Assembly: GCA_963082975.1 (NCBI GenBank)
Contig: OY720344.1
Span: forward strand, 80,774,053-80,838,052
Direction of reading: 5' to 3'
DNA: 64,000 bases
Source: Labia minor
Lineage: Eukaryota > Arthropoda > Insecta > Dermaptera > Spongiphoridae
Part shown: positions 56,088 through 64,000 of the stretch, in pieces
Layout of the letters: each line of letters begins with the position of its first letter
How positions within the stretch are numbered: position 1 is the first letter of the stretch
Made by a program: the position numbers and the translations under genes
Notes under the pieces: generated by a model
Seen by the model: the letters and a program-made list of their open reading frames with translations, nothing else
Database searches by the model: none
What the model was told of the DNA's origin: nothing

Positions 56088-57607
56088 TTATATTTGTTTA
56101 CAAGGGCATATACAAATTTACTTAATTTTTTTCAATAATTTTTTCTACCAATTTAAATACAAAAATTAAAAATTTTTATATTTTAGTATTAAAATTGATT
56201 TATAGAGTTAGAAATCAATAACATTTTTTGCCACTTTGTATTAGGTTTAGGTTTATAGTTCTTCCTTTTTAATCTATAAAATTTTATTTGGGAAATAAAA
56301 TTTTTATGGTTTAACATATTAATAAAAAGAACGACCAACAAATAATTCATTAAAATATTTTACAAAAAATTGAAAATAAAAATATATATAGATATGAAAT
56401 TTAAAAAAACGAAACAAAATTATACAAAAATAAAATAGAAAGGTAAAAAAATAAGTACCTGAAGAATTAGACTAATAATTTTATTGTCTTTTAAACAATT
56501 AAGGATAATAATAGTTTAAAAAAATCACAATTTTATATAAGTTTTCATTTTACTTATAAAAAATTTATAAAATTATTATTAATGTGAATAATAATTAAAA
56601 AAACTTTTATACGAAATCTAAAAAAAAAAACAAATTAAAAAAAAATGTTCTAAATTCTATTCTTAACTTTTCTGCCTCATTACAATGGCCTTAAATTCTT
56701 TATTTAAATACAAAATCGATATATTTATACTATTTATATAAATATGAATTAATTATAAATGAAAAAGATCAAAGTAGACAAAAGAGGGCAGAGGTAATTT
56801 GTATATATTTATAAATATTTGATTTTTTTAAAACTTTTAGCAAAATACCATTCGAAATTGACATTTAATTTTTTTTTCTATTTATAATTTCATAGAAGAC
56901 ATTTTTTGAGCCCTAAAAAATTTAATAAAAATGTCAATGAATAAACAAACATATTAACTATCTTTTTTCTTTTTAATTTTTAAAAGTAATTGATAACGTA
57001 ACTCATATGTTTAAAAAAAATTATCTTTGTGTTTTGGATTATTTTTGTCATTGGATTAGATTACATCTTTTGATCATAATCCATTCATTTTTTTTTTACT
57101 TTTTTTAAACTTGCCTTAGGATAAATTCTTAATTCTTTAAGAATTCTTAAATCTAGTTAAAACATGTGATAAAATATTTTAAAAAAACGATATTACTTTT
57201 TTTTCATTTAATTTATTAAAAAAACAAAATATTTACATATTTGTAATTATTATACATATAGTAAATATATATATATATATATTCTTATAGTATATATGTA
57301 TATATATCGCTTCTTATCATTTGTAAAATACATGTATTTAATAATTATTATAATTGTATAATATTTATATAATTATATAAACTTTATTTAATACAAATAG
57401 GACAGATAGTTAAAGACTGGAACGTTATTTTCTTCAAGTATTGTGTTTTAATTAATTATATCTTTAAATTTTAATTAAGAATTCTTTTATAAAAATATCT
57501 TTACCCTATTTTTTATATTTAATGATGATATTAGCAAATTTTTTAAGTACTTTAGGATAAAGAAATTAAGAAGAATATTTCAATTTAAGCATAGCGTTCG
57601 ATGTTGA
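56088..57607. other. Intergenic region between convergent CTDNEP1 and PAPSS
   Basis: A+T-rich. Holds candidate poly(A) signals for both genes (AATAAA near 56294 plus; its complement near 57383 for the minus strand). No other gene recognised. Confidence 0.5.
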
Positions 57608-59476
57608 TTAAACTTTCGGAAGTGATTTATAATAATTGGCAAGCACAGTCCATGCTTTTACTGCCATAAACCCATCAGGTGGAAATTGTCCAGATCGTGC
57701 AAGTCCACGCATTTTTGTTCCACTAATAAATTCGAAATCCTCTTTTCTTGTCGGATCAAAAAATGCCATTTTCTTTATTTTTTTGTCGTAAGCTGCCACA
57801 CGAAATGGAATGATTTCAAGATTTTGTAATCCAGGTGCCATTTTTAAAACTTTTCCACCATGTGTGGCTTCATATAAATCCCCACCAACATTTTTATCTG
57901 GATGAGGTAAACCAGCAGGGTCCCTGCCAACAATATAGAAATTAGCACCAGCGCACATTCGAGCTTTGGCATGCCATTGAACCTCCGTTGGTCCTGCATA
58001 CGACATCGGTGATGGAAAAATTGCTAAGAGAGTAGAGTTGGGATCGAGTACTCCCTCTTCAAGCACTGCCTGATGTTGTTCTATGCGTACAGGCAAAGGT
58101 ACATCATCATCCTTTGTCCATCCTCCAAGGGGATGCAACAAGAGAACAGGATTCTTAAAGCCCTTCTCTTCTAAAAGCTTTCTTCGTGTATCCTGCATGA
58201 GAAGGGCATGGCCATTGTGGATCGGATTACGTAATTGAAATGCAAAAACTGCATCAGCACCCATTTGTTTTGTTTTGTCTCGAATTTCATTTGGAGTTAA
58301 TCGATATTTATCAAGGCCATCGTTCCATCGAATTCGTTCCAGAACTTCTAAATCACCACCAACCAACCAGTCACCGGATTCTAAAATCATCTTAACATGT
58401 GGATGATCTGAATTAGAGGTTCCCCAAGTGCGTGAGACTCTTTCTTCTTTCCTATGTTCATAAAATTCAGGTTTTCTAAGAATTGCAACGGCCCGGCCAG
58501 CATGTTTTAAAGTAATGGACGAAGATCCCTCCAAACGTTGTTTATCAACAGTTGAAAGAGCAAGAACAATTGGCAAAGATTGATTAGTAACACCATCAGA
58601 CAGGAGACAATTAAAATGTAAACTTTGTAAATATTCTTTTTCACGCATGAAGCCAGTCAGAGGTGTCGCCCAGCCTTCACTAAGGATTTGTAACCATTGC
58701 AAATCAAGAAGATTAATATCAATTGCGGGAAGTTTTTGGGCTTCTTCTAAAGCACTTACTAAACGATTACCAGTTAAGAAAAGTTCAAGAACTTCATTCG
58801 ATGCTTTCAATGATGGAGGAATTATTCCATTTTGTTCAAGTAAATGAACAACTTGAAGAGTACTTTCTTCCACAGTGCATTCAACCGTTTTTACAATCAA
58901 ATCTGGATATTCAGGCCTCTCGTATGGCTGTGAAACTCCAGTAAATCCTTTAATAGTTCCCTGTCTAGCTTTTTTATATAGGCCTTTAATATCACGTTGT
59001 TCACACACTGAGAGTGGAGTATCAATAAAAACTTCGTAAAATGGTAAATCACTATCTTTATGAATTTTTCTAGCCATTTCACGATCCTCTGAAAATGGAG
59101 ATACAAAACTGCATAAAGCGACAACGCCACTGTCAGCAAATAATTTAGCAACATGTGCGACTCGTCGAATATTCTCTTTTCTGTCCTCCTTGCTAAATCC
59201 AAGATTTGTATTCAATCCAGTTCTTACATTATCTCCATCCAATCCATATGCTGGTATACCACGAGATACTAAATATGCCTCCAATTCAAAAGAAATTGAA
59301 GTTTTGCCTGCTCCAGAAAGACCTGTAAACCAGACAGTACATCCACGGAATCCACGTAAATGGCCAAGAATCTGTCCTCTTTTATCACGAGAAACATGAT
59401 GCTTCTGTTCCGTCACATTTGTAGCAATTTGAAGTGTAGTTTTTTGGCGTTTAATTATTTCTCTATCTTCAGGCAT
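57608..59476 (-). CDS. Papss: Bifunctional 3'-phosphoadenosine 5'-phosphosulfate synthase
   Basis: Makes PAPS, the universal sulfate donor, in two steps: ATP sulfurylase forms APS from ATP and sulfate, and APS kinase phosphorylates it. It is cytosolic/nuclear and supplies all sulfotransferases. A 622-codon frame from ATG 59476 matches the usual length (about 620-625). The N-terminal kinase has the P-loop GLSGAGKT (52-59) and [10 protein letters not shown] (80-89). The C-terminal sulfurylase has [13 protein letters not shown] with the HxGH motif HNGH (420-423), GRDPAG (517-522) and [13 protein letters not shown]. The kinase-first order is that of animals. The frame extends four codons upstream to a GTG, but ATG 59476 is the first Met. 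TTTTAG at about 59490 could be an acceptor of a 5' exon. The whole conserved protein lies in one exon, unlike the many-exon vertebrate genes: intron loss or a functional retrocopy. Confidence 0.97.
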   Translation of the reverse strand: MPEDREIIKRQKTTLQIATNVTEQKHHVSRDKRGQILGHLRGFRGCTVWFTGLSGAGKTSISFELEAYLVSRGIPAYGLDGDNVRTGLNTNLGFSKEDRKENIRRVAHVAKLFADSGVVALCSFVSPFSEDREMARKIHKDSDLPFYEVFIDTPLSVCEQRDIKGLYKKARQGTIKGFTGVSQPYERPEYPDLIVKTVECTVEESTLQVVHLLEQNGIIPPSLKASNEVLELFLTGNRLVSALEEAQKLPAIDINLLDLQWLQILSEGWATPLTGFMREKEYLQSLHFNCLLSDGVTNQSLPIVLALSTVDKQRLEGSSSITLKHAGRAVAILRKPEFYEHRKEERVSRTWGTSNSDHPHVKMILESGDWLVGGDLEVLERIRWNDGLDKYRLTPNEIRDKTKQMGADAVFAFQLRNPIHNGHALLMQDTRRKLLEEKGFKNPVLLLHPLGGWTKDDDVPLPVRIEQHQAVLEEGVLDPNSTLLAIFPSPMSYAGPTEVQWHAKARMCAGANFYIVGRDPAGLPHPDKNVGGDLYEATHGGKVLKMAPGLQNLEIIPFRVAAYDKKIKKMAFFDPTRKEDFEFISGTKMRGLARSGQFPPDGFMAVKAWTVLANYYKSLPKV

Positions 59477-60047
59477 TTTTTTATTCACTAAAATTTAAAA
59501 TAAATATGTTCGCAATTTAATTATACTATATATATATATATATTTGGAATTGAATTCAGTTAATATAAATTAATGGGATAAATTCGACGGATAGAATAAT
59601 AGAAGAGATTATTTTTTTTTAATATATTAAAATGTGATTTATAATAACATATATTCAAATATCAAATGGGTGTGGAATAGCAGACGAATTTGAATTGAAG
59701 TGTGTGGGTGAATTAAAAGTCTTACTCGATTCTGTAAGTAAAATAGATTTATTTTATTATAGAATTATATACAAAATATACATTAAATCATATTTACCTG
59801 TAAGTAAAATAGAATTAGACAAGAGTCCCTTATCCACCCACTCGTATGCAACACATTAATGTGAAAAGTTAACTTTTCTGAGATAAACAAAAAATGTCAC
59901 CGAGGAAGTTAGCAACGATATTCGTCACACCGACTATCCCTATGTGTGTGTTAGTGTTAGTACTCATTGCATCCACAAGAGGTGCGAATTTAAAAAAATT
60001 GTGTGTGCCATTATTTAAATTCAAATTATATTTGTTTTTATAATAAA
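59477..60047. promoter_or_regulatory. Upstream region of PAPSS
   Basis: Contains the presumed promoter/5' UTR of PAPSS. A repeated TGTAAGTAAAATAGA motif (59735 and 59800) and a less A+T-biased patch (59815-59985) with short direct repeats are visible. No TATA box or start site can be fixed by eye. Confidence 0.35.
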
Positions 60048-61050
60048 CTAGCTGCTCAGAGCTCCTTCGTCGCTCTTCACATCTAGACGGGGGCTCCGCC
60101 CCCTGTACCCCCGAGTGGTACATAGTATTTGGTTGAAAGTAGTAAAAGGTTTTCATCCATTTTGTTTCAATCAATCGTCTAATATTTCCTCCGCCTATAG
60201 TTTATAAGTATTGTATATGTTATAATAGAGTATAATATTTCTTGATCATTTCATTTTGATATTTTAATTTCATTGCTTGATTTTTATTGAATATTTTTAA
60301 TTATAATAAAATTTGAGAAAATGCAAAGTTAGAGACTTGAGGCAATTTATAAAAATTAACGGTATAAAAGTATTGATAAAACTAAAGATAAATTAACAAT
60401 ATATACATTCATTAATAGTATTAATTTAAATTAATGGATTTATTTGATTTTTTATTATTAAGTTCATTTATTAATTTTTTTAGATCATAGTTAATTCCCT
60501 CCCTTAAAATAAAAGAAGTAACTATTCAAATATGGAAAGAATAAATACAAAATAATTTAAGTTAAATATGTTTTAAATATTTTATTAAATTAATTAAAAT
60601 GAGAACTTTTAGAATAAATTATTTAATTGAAATGATATTTGAATATTAGAATTTAAAATAAAAAGTTAAATATTATAATAATTCTTTGATTGGGAATACT
60701 TAGAGTTATATACATTGTGTAAATTGAGTCCGCCAGTCAGTGGGCCACGCCTAGCTATTGAATGAACAACACGGAGAACTATATATAAACTTTAAAAAAT
60801 TAAATTCTGCGGTTATTGATTAGATATTAATAAAATCTATAGCCTATGTTACCATAGATGTATATAAGAATATTGTGATGTAATTTCATAGAAATCGTTT
60901 CTTATTTTTTGATGTTTATAATTCTAAATTACCGGTAAAGTGTCGGTTAAGTAGGAAATTTCTTTTTTGTTTGTTTCTATGACAGCAAAAAAGTAAATAA
61001 ATTACATACATACATACATACATACAAACACTCTCCTTTATATATATAGA
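60048..61050 (-). mobile_element. Helitron Heli-1, copy B
   Basis: The minus-strand 5' end TCTATATATATAAAGGAGAG (61050) is preceded by A. The 3' end ...GAGCAGCTAG (60048) is followed by T, with the same GC hairpin tail as copy A. The 5' arm of about 580 bp matches copy A, including the (GTAT)n tract, but the interior (60180-60480) lacks the RC-A and LINE cargo. Non-autonomous, inserted upstream of PAPSS. Confidence 0.88.
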
Positions 61051-61383
61051 TATAATAATTTTATTTGTTCTTTTATTTCATAGATCTGAATTTGTATAGA
61101 ATAATTATTAATTAAAATTATTAATTAATTAATTGATAATTCTATAGAAACTGTTAAGTTATATTTAATAGTGATATCTTTAAAAATTGAAAGATCTATC
61201 TTTGTGGGTCTCCCTTTAATTTAACTATACAAAAATGAGAGGAAAGTAAAAAATTGTTTTTCTTTTACTTGATTAAAGTTTTGAAAATAATTATATATTA
61301 ATTAAATTATTAGAAATTCTAAATTACTGATCAGGATTTTACATAAGTATTATAAATAAGATATATCTTTAATATTTTCTAAA
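61051..61383. other. A+T-rich spacer
   Basis: No gene recognised. Confidence 0.45.
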
Positions 61384-61699
61384 ATGGAACGAGATAATGA
61401 TTAGAATAATTTTCCACAAGAAGGTCTCACCTTAGATAACTTTTATGAATTTTTTGCTCCATATGGAGCTATAGAAAATATTCAGATACGAACTTAAATT
61501 GATAATGCAGCAAATAAAACTATTTTTAAAGGATCCGTTTTTGTAATATTTAAAGAAAAAGAAAAAGCCGAAAAATTTTTAAAAATAGATTCAATCAAAT
61601 ACAATGAACAAGAGTTAATTAAAAAATGGAAAGAAGCTTAGAAAGAAAAAGAAAAGAAAAGAACGAATGGAGAATAAGTTAATTCAAAATGCTCTAAAG

Positions 61700-62032
61700 C
61701 ATGGGTGTCTAAACTATGACCATTCGTGGGCCACGTTGCAAAAAAAATTATGCTGGGCCGCACATAAATATTTTCAAGAAATGGAAATAAAATTAACTAC
61801 AGTAAAACCTCTCTATAAGGACACGTCTAATAGTTATTTCATTCATTTTAATTCACAATAAACATAGTTTTTAAGAGTATTTTGAGAATGTCCTTGTAGA
61901 GAGGTATTACTGTATATATAGTTTTATTAAAATAAAATAACTTCTTTTTATTATAATTTTTTTATTTGAATTATAGAAATATTTATAAAATTATATCTCA
62001 AAGGGTTTTGGGCCCCACTTTAGACAAGCATG
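61700..62032. mobile_element. hAT MITE inside La pseudogene
   Basis: Ends CATGGGTGTCTAAACT and, inverted, CATGCTTGTCTAAAGT, with a perfect 8-bp duplication ctctaaag (61692-61699, 62033-62040). It contains a smaller TA-flanked element. Confidence 0.9.
61800..61912. mobile_element. 113-bp pogo-like MITE nested in the hAT MITE
   Basis: Inverted ends CAGTAAAACCTCTCTATAAG / CAGTAATACCTCTCTACAAG, flanked by TA (61798-61799, 61913-61914). Confidence 0.85.
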
Positions 62033-62451
62033 CTCTAAAGAATAAGGGAAAACAACAAACATCGGTTCCAAACTTAGCAAAGAATGCTATTATTCATTTA
62101 ACTGGATTTACTGGAGAAGAAATTACTCGAATAGATATCAAAGAAGTGTTAACTTCAGAATATAGCGCCGAGGTGGCTCTTATAGAATTTAACCAAGGGA
62201 ATGCAGAGGCTTCTGTTCAATTATTAAGAGAAGATTCAGCCAAGAAGATTTTAGAAAAATTTACTGATGGAGAACTAAAAATTAAAGATCAAGAAATATC
62301 CTCGAATGTATTAGAAGGAGAAGCATAAGAAAAATATCTTGAAAAAACAAGACAAGACTTTGCTAAAGTACATCCAAGAGAAATGAGAAGACGATTTATA
62401 AGTATATATATATATTTGTATTTATGTTTATATAATTTATATATATATAGG

Positions 62452-62656
62452 TGGAAGTCTATGTACAAGGACATCGAGAAATGGTGCAAAACCTGCCACG
62501 GCTGTCAACTAGTGTCAAGACCAAATAGGCCTGAACCTTTGAAACCAAAGATAACAAGACTTCTTACAGAACTGAAAAGAGAATCAGAGACTATGTTCAA
62601 ATTGTTTACTAATCGCTTATTGAACTATTTGTTAAAATTCTGATAAAGGGAGGAAT
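62452..62656 (+). pseudogene. Gypsy-type integrase zinc-finger fragment and 3' end
   Basis: WKSMYKDIEKWCKTCHGCQL then VSRPNRPEP is the second half of the H2C2 integrase zinc finger (the C-x2-C pair) of Ty3/Gypsy polyproteins. After PEPLKP the sequence is not recognisable (deletion) and ends at TGA. A polypurine tract, AAAGGGAGGAA (62646-62655), lies directly before the LTR, as required for plus-strand priming. Everything 5' of the finger is missing. Confidence 0.75.
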
Positions 62657-62820
62657 TGTTATGTATTTATGTGGTTTGCAGTGAGTGAATGGAATGAGGA
62701 GAGTTGGATCATGGCATTCTGTTTATATAGAGTACACGATAAATAAACAACAGGAATAAAGTTTTGCTTTTAAATGTTATAAGTGTATTTTATTTGCTAT
62801 TTAAGTTTAAATACGTAACA
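62657..62820 (+). repeat. 3' LTR of the Gypsy-like element
   Basis: Begins TGTTATGTATT and ends AATACGTAACA (inverted TG..CA ends, 164 bp). It has TTATATAG as TATA box and AATAAA signals. It directly follows the polypurine tract. No 5' LTR in the window. Confidence 0.82.
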
Positions 62821-63270
62821 CAATATACATATAAATATTAATTTAAAAAATTTATTTTCAAAATTTACAAATCAATTGGCAATTATATTGTTACATAATC
62901 AAAATATTTCAAATATTGTAATTTCTGGATAAAATAAATAATAAATATGTATTATAAATATGTATTAAATTAAAATATTAATATAAAAGTATAATATATT
63001 AAATAAGTATTTATTTTTATATTTTAACTCGATTAAACACGTTTTATTAATTGCATCCATTCATTATTTTGTATTTTCTTTCTTCAAGGAATGAAAACAG
63101 CAATCCAGGGATAAAATTCCTTATTAATAGTAAGCATTTACCTTTCACATCTGAAATCATAAAAAAAAATTCAATTAATATAAGAATAATTAGTTGGTAA
63201 ATAAAAAGTACCCAAAATAATTTGATGAACAAACCTTGACCAAGTCAAAGAAAATAAATAAAAAATTTAA
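62821..63270. other. A+T-rich spacer
   Basis: No gene. A 61-codon minus-strand frame at 63047-63232 is low-complexity and hydrophobic and has no family signature. Confidence 0.4.
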
Positions 63271-63364
63271 AAGGTTAAAACGATTTAAATGTTTGTAATA
63301 AGATATTTTTAATTTTGATTAATTTAAAAAGATTAAAGAAATAATAAGATTTGTTCATAATTAC
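63271..63364 (+). repeat. ~95-bp direct repeat, unit 1
   Basis: Starts aaggttaaaacgatttaaat and matches 63484-63579 with very few differences. Confidence 0.85.
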
Positions 63365-63390
63365 CAAATTTTAATGCAATCCAAAAAAAC

Positions 63391-63424
63391 AATACCTCCC
63401 TTACTATCGTCGGTCGGTAAAAAT
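63391..63424 (-). mobile_element. Solo RC-A 5' tip between direct repeats
   Basis: aatacctcccttactatcgt then CGGTCGGTAAAAA, with no other RC-A sequence. It lies between the two ~95-bp repeats. Confidence 0.8.
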
Positions 63425-63483
63425 TAATTGCAAATCTTAGAGCTTGCTAATTAAGAAATTAAAGCTTTAAATAAGAAATTCAA

Positions 63484-63579
63484 AAGGTTAAAACGATTTA
63501 AATGTTTGTAATAAGATATTTTTAATTTTGATTAATGCAAAAAGATTAAAAGAAATAATAAGATTTGTTCATATTTACG
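63484..63579 (+). repeat. ~95-bp direct repeat, unit 2
   Basis: Second unit; the offset from unit 1 is about 213 bp. Confidence 0.85.
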
Positions 63580-64000
63580 ATTAAACTTAATTTAAATTCT
63601 TAGATTAAATATATTTTAATAATTTAACAATTTCCAATATGCTTACCTTTAAAATTAAATATGAAAGAATAGTTAATTATTATGTATATGTCAGAAGTCA
63701 GAAAGCAATAGAGAGAAATAAATTTTTGCACAGTTGTCTTTGTCACCCTTAATTTTATGAAGGGTGCAACAACTATAAAACCTCTGGCTTGTTAACATCT
63801 CGTGAAGGGATATAACCAATCAAGTAGATTGCCCTCTAAACGAGGTAGATGTGTTGTATGTTCGTTACAATCAACCACTGGTGGTATTTTTGTTCGTTGT
63901 TGACAATTTTACACCGAAGATTTCAATATCAAATTCAGTTAAATTATATTCGCACTCAGAATTATTAAAATATTTAAATATATATAAGGTGAATGTACCA
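63580..64000. other. Unassigned end of window
   Basis: 63740-63930 is less A+T-biased and contains a CACCCTT..AAGGGTG hairpin (63745-63768) flanked by complementary GTTG/CAAC steps. No gene recognised. Confidence 0.3.

Larger units (their letters stand above)
61384..62400 (+). pseudogene. La/SSB RNA-binding protein pseudogene, 5'-truncated
   Basis: 61384-61640 encodes the first RRM of La (NFPQEGLTLDNFYEFFAPYG, then KGSVFVIFKEKEKAEKFL), and 62041-62400 the C-terminal xRRM (IIHLTGFTGEEITRIDIKEV, EVALIEFNQGNAEA, then a VLEGEA..EKYLEK tail). La binds the UUU-OH ends of RNA polymerase III transcripts in the nucleus. Here the N-terminal La motif is missing. In-frame TAG, TAA, TAG and TAA occur, a purine-rich tract shifts the frame near 61660, and a hAT MITE (61700-62032) sits between the domains. 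The La gene is normally about 400 residues. 5' truncation suggests a LINE-made retrocopy. A decayed host gene is the alternative. Confidence 0.82.

Noticed and set aside
61384..62400. Reassigned UAR (Gln) codons, suggested by TAG/TAA at positions where Gln would fit in the La-like frame
   Set aside because: The 622-codon PAPSS frame and the 619-codon hAT frame contain no in-frame TAA/TAG and end at normal stops, the MULE is also broken by TGA, and the La frame has an additional frameshift. A pseudogene is simpler.
1..64000. Prokaryotic-type features (operons, CRISPR arrays, ribosome binding sites, att sites)
   Set aside because: Split genes, LINEs, hAT/mariner/Helitron elements and a metazoan PAPSS show a eukaryotic nuclear genome; no regularly spaced repeat array with unique spacers exists.

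Overview
This is an A+T-rich window from an invertebrate animal genome. The base composition is low-GC throughout, with many (AT)n and (ATT)n tracts. Two genes point to a metazoan. One is a bifunctional PAPS synthase with the kinase-sulfurylase order of animals (57608-59476, minus). The other is the terminal exon of the nuclear-envelope phosphatase CTDNEP1/Dullard (55945-56087, plus). They converge tail to tail across about 1.5 kb. I cannot name the species. An arthropod or other ecdysozoan/lophotrochozoan is compatible with the mariner, hAT, pogo, MULE, Helitron/Helentron and LINE content, but this is inference. The standard genetic code applies, because the PAPSS frame is fully open.

Nearly everything else is transposable-element material, and much of it can be delimited to the base from inverted repeats and target-site duplications (TSDs). 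Five hAT-type insertions of five different end types have perfect 8-bp TSDs at 1297-2029, 9066-9964, 20681-21180, 21578-22645 and 38529-41844. A sixth, hAT-like MITE lies at 61700-62032. The 38529-41844 element carries an intact 619-codon BED-finger transposase and may be active or recently active. Mariner-type elements lie at 5108-5649, 47815-48266 and 53609-54104, with decayed copies at 1067-2260, 10555-10667, 15130-15790 and 45510-45878. A MULE with iteron-rich inverted repeats and a 9-bp TSD occupies 25575-27027. LINE fragments occur at 14040-14545, 16090-16385, 17160-17900, 20113-20410, 31250-31345, 49560-51590 and 52443-52740. A Gypsy-like tail with a polypurine tract and LTR is at 62452-62820.

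The most distinctive content is a set of rolling-circle-like families. Heli-1 is a classic Helitron family (5' TC, 3' hairpin plus CTRR, inserted between A and T). Its copies are 19328-20636 and 60048-61050, which share both ends but have different interiors, plus a third 3' end at 14784. RC-A and RC-B have the Helentron/HINE plan of subterminal inverted repeats plus a 3' hairpin. RC-C copies share long arms but carry different tRNA-like cassettes. Nesting is extensive: pogo MITE in hAT MITE in a La pseudogene; RC-B in pogo in a LINE; intact hAT in RC-B; hAT in an RC-A tip.

Outside these, several exon-like islands (4776-4842, 8186-8254, 34149-34399, 43033-43173) may be exons of unrecognised host genes with long A+T-rich introns, and one 111-nt segment (5927-6037) folds perfectly into a three-way junction. 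The remaining long stretches are A+T-rich sequence in which I see nothing.
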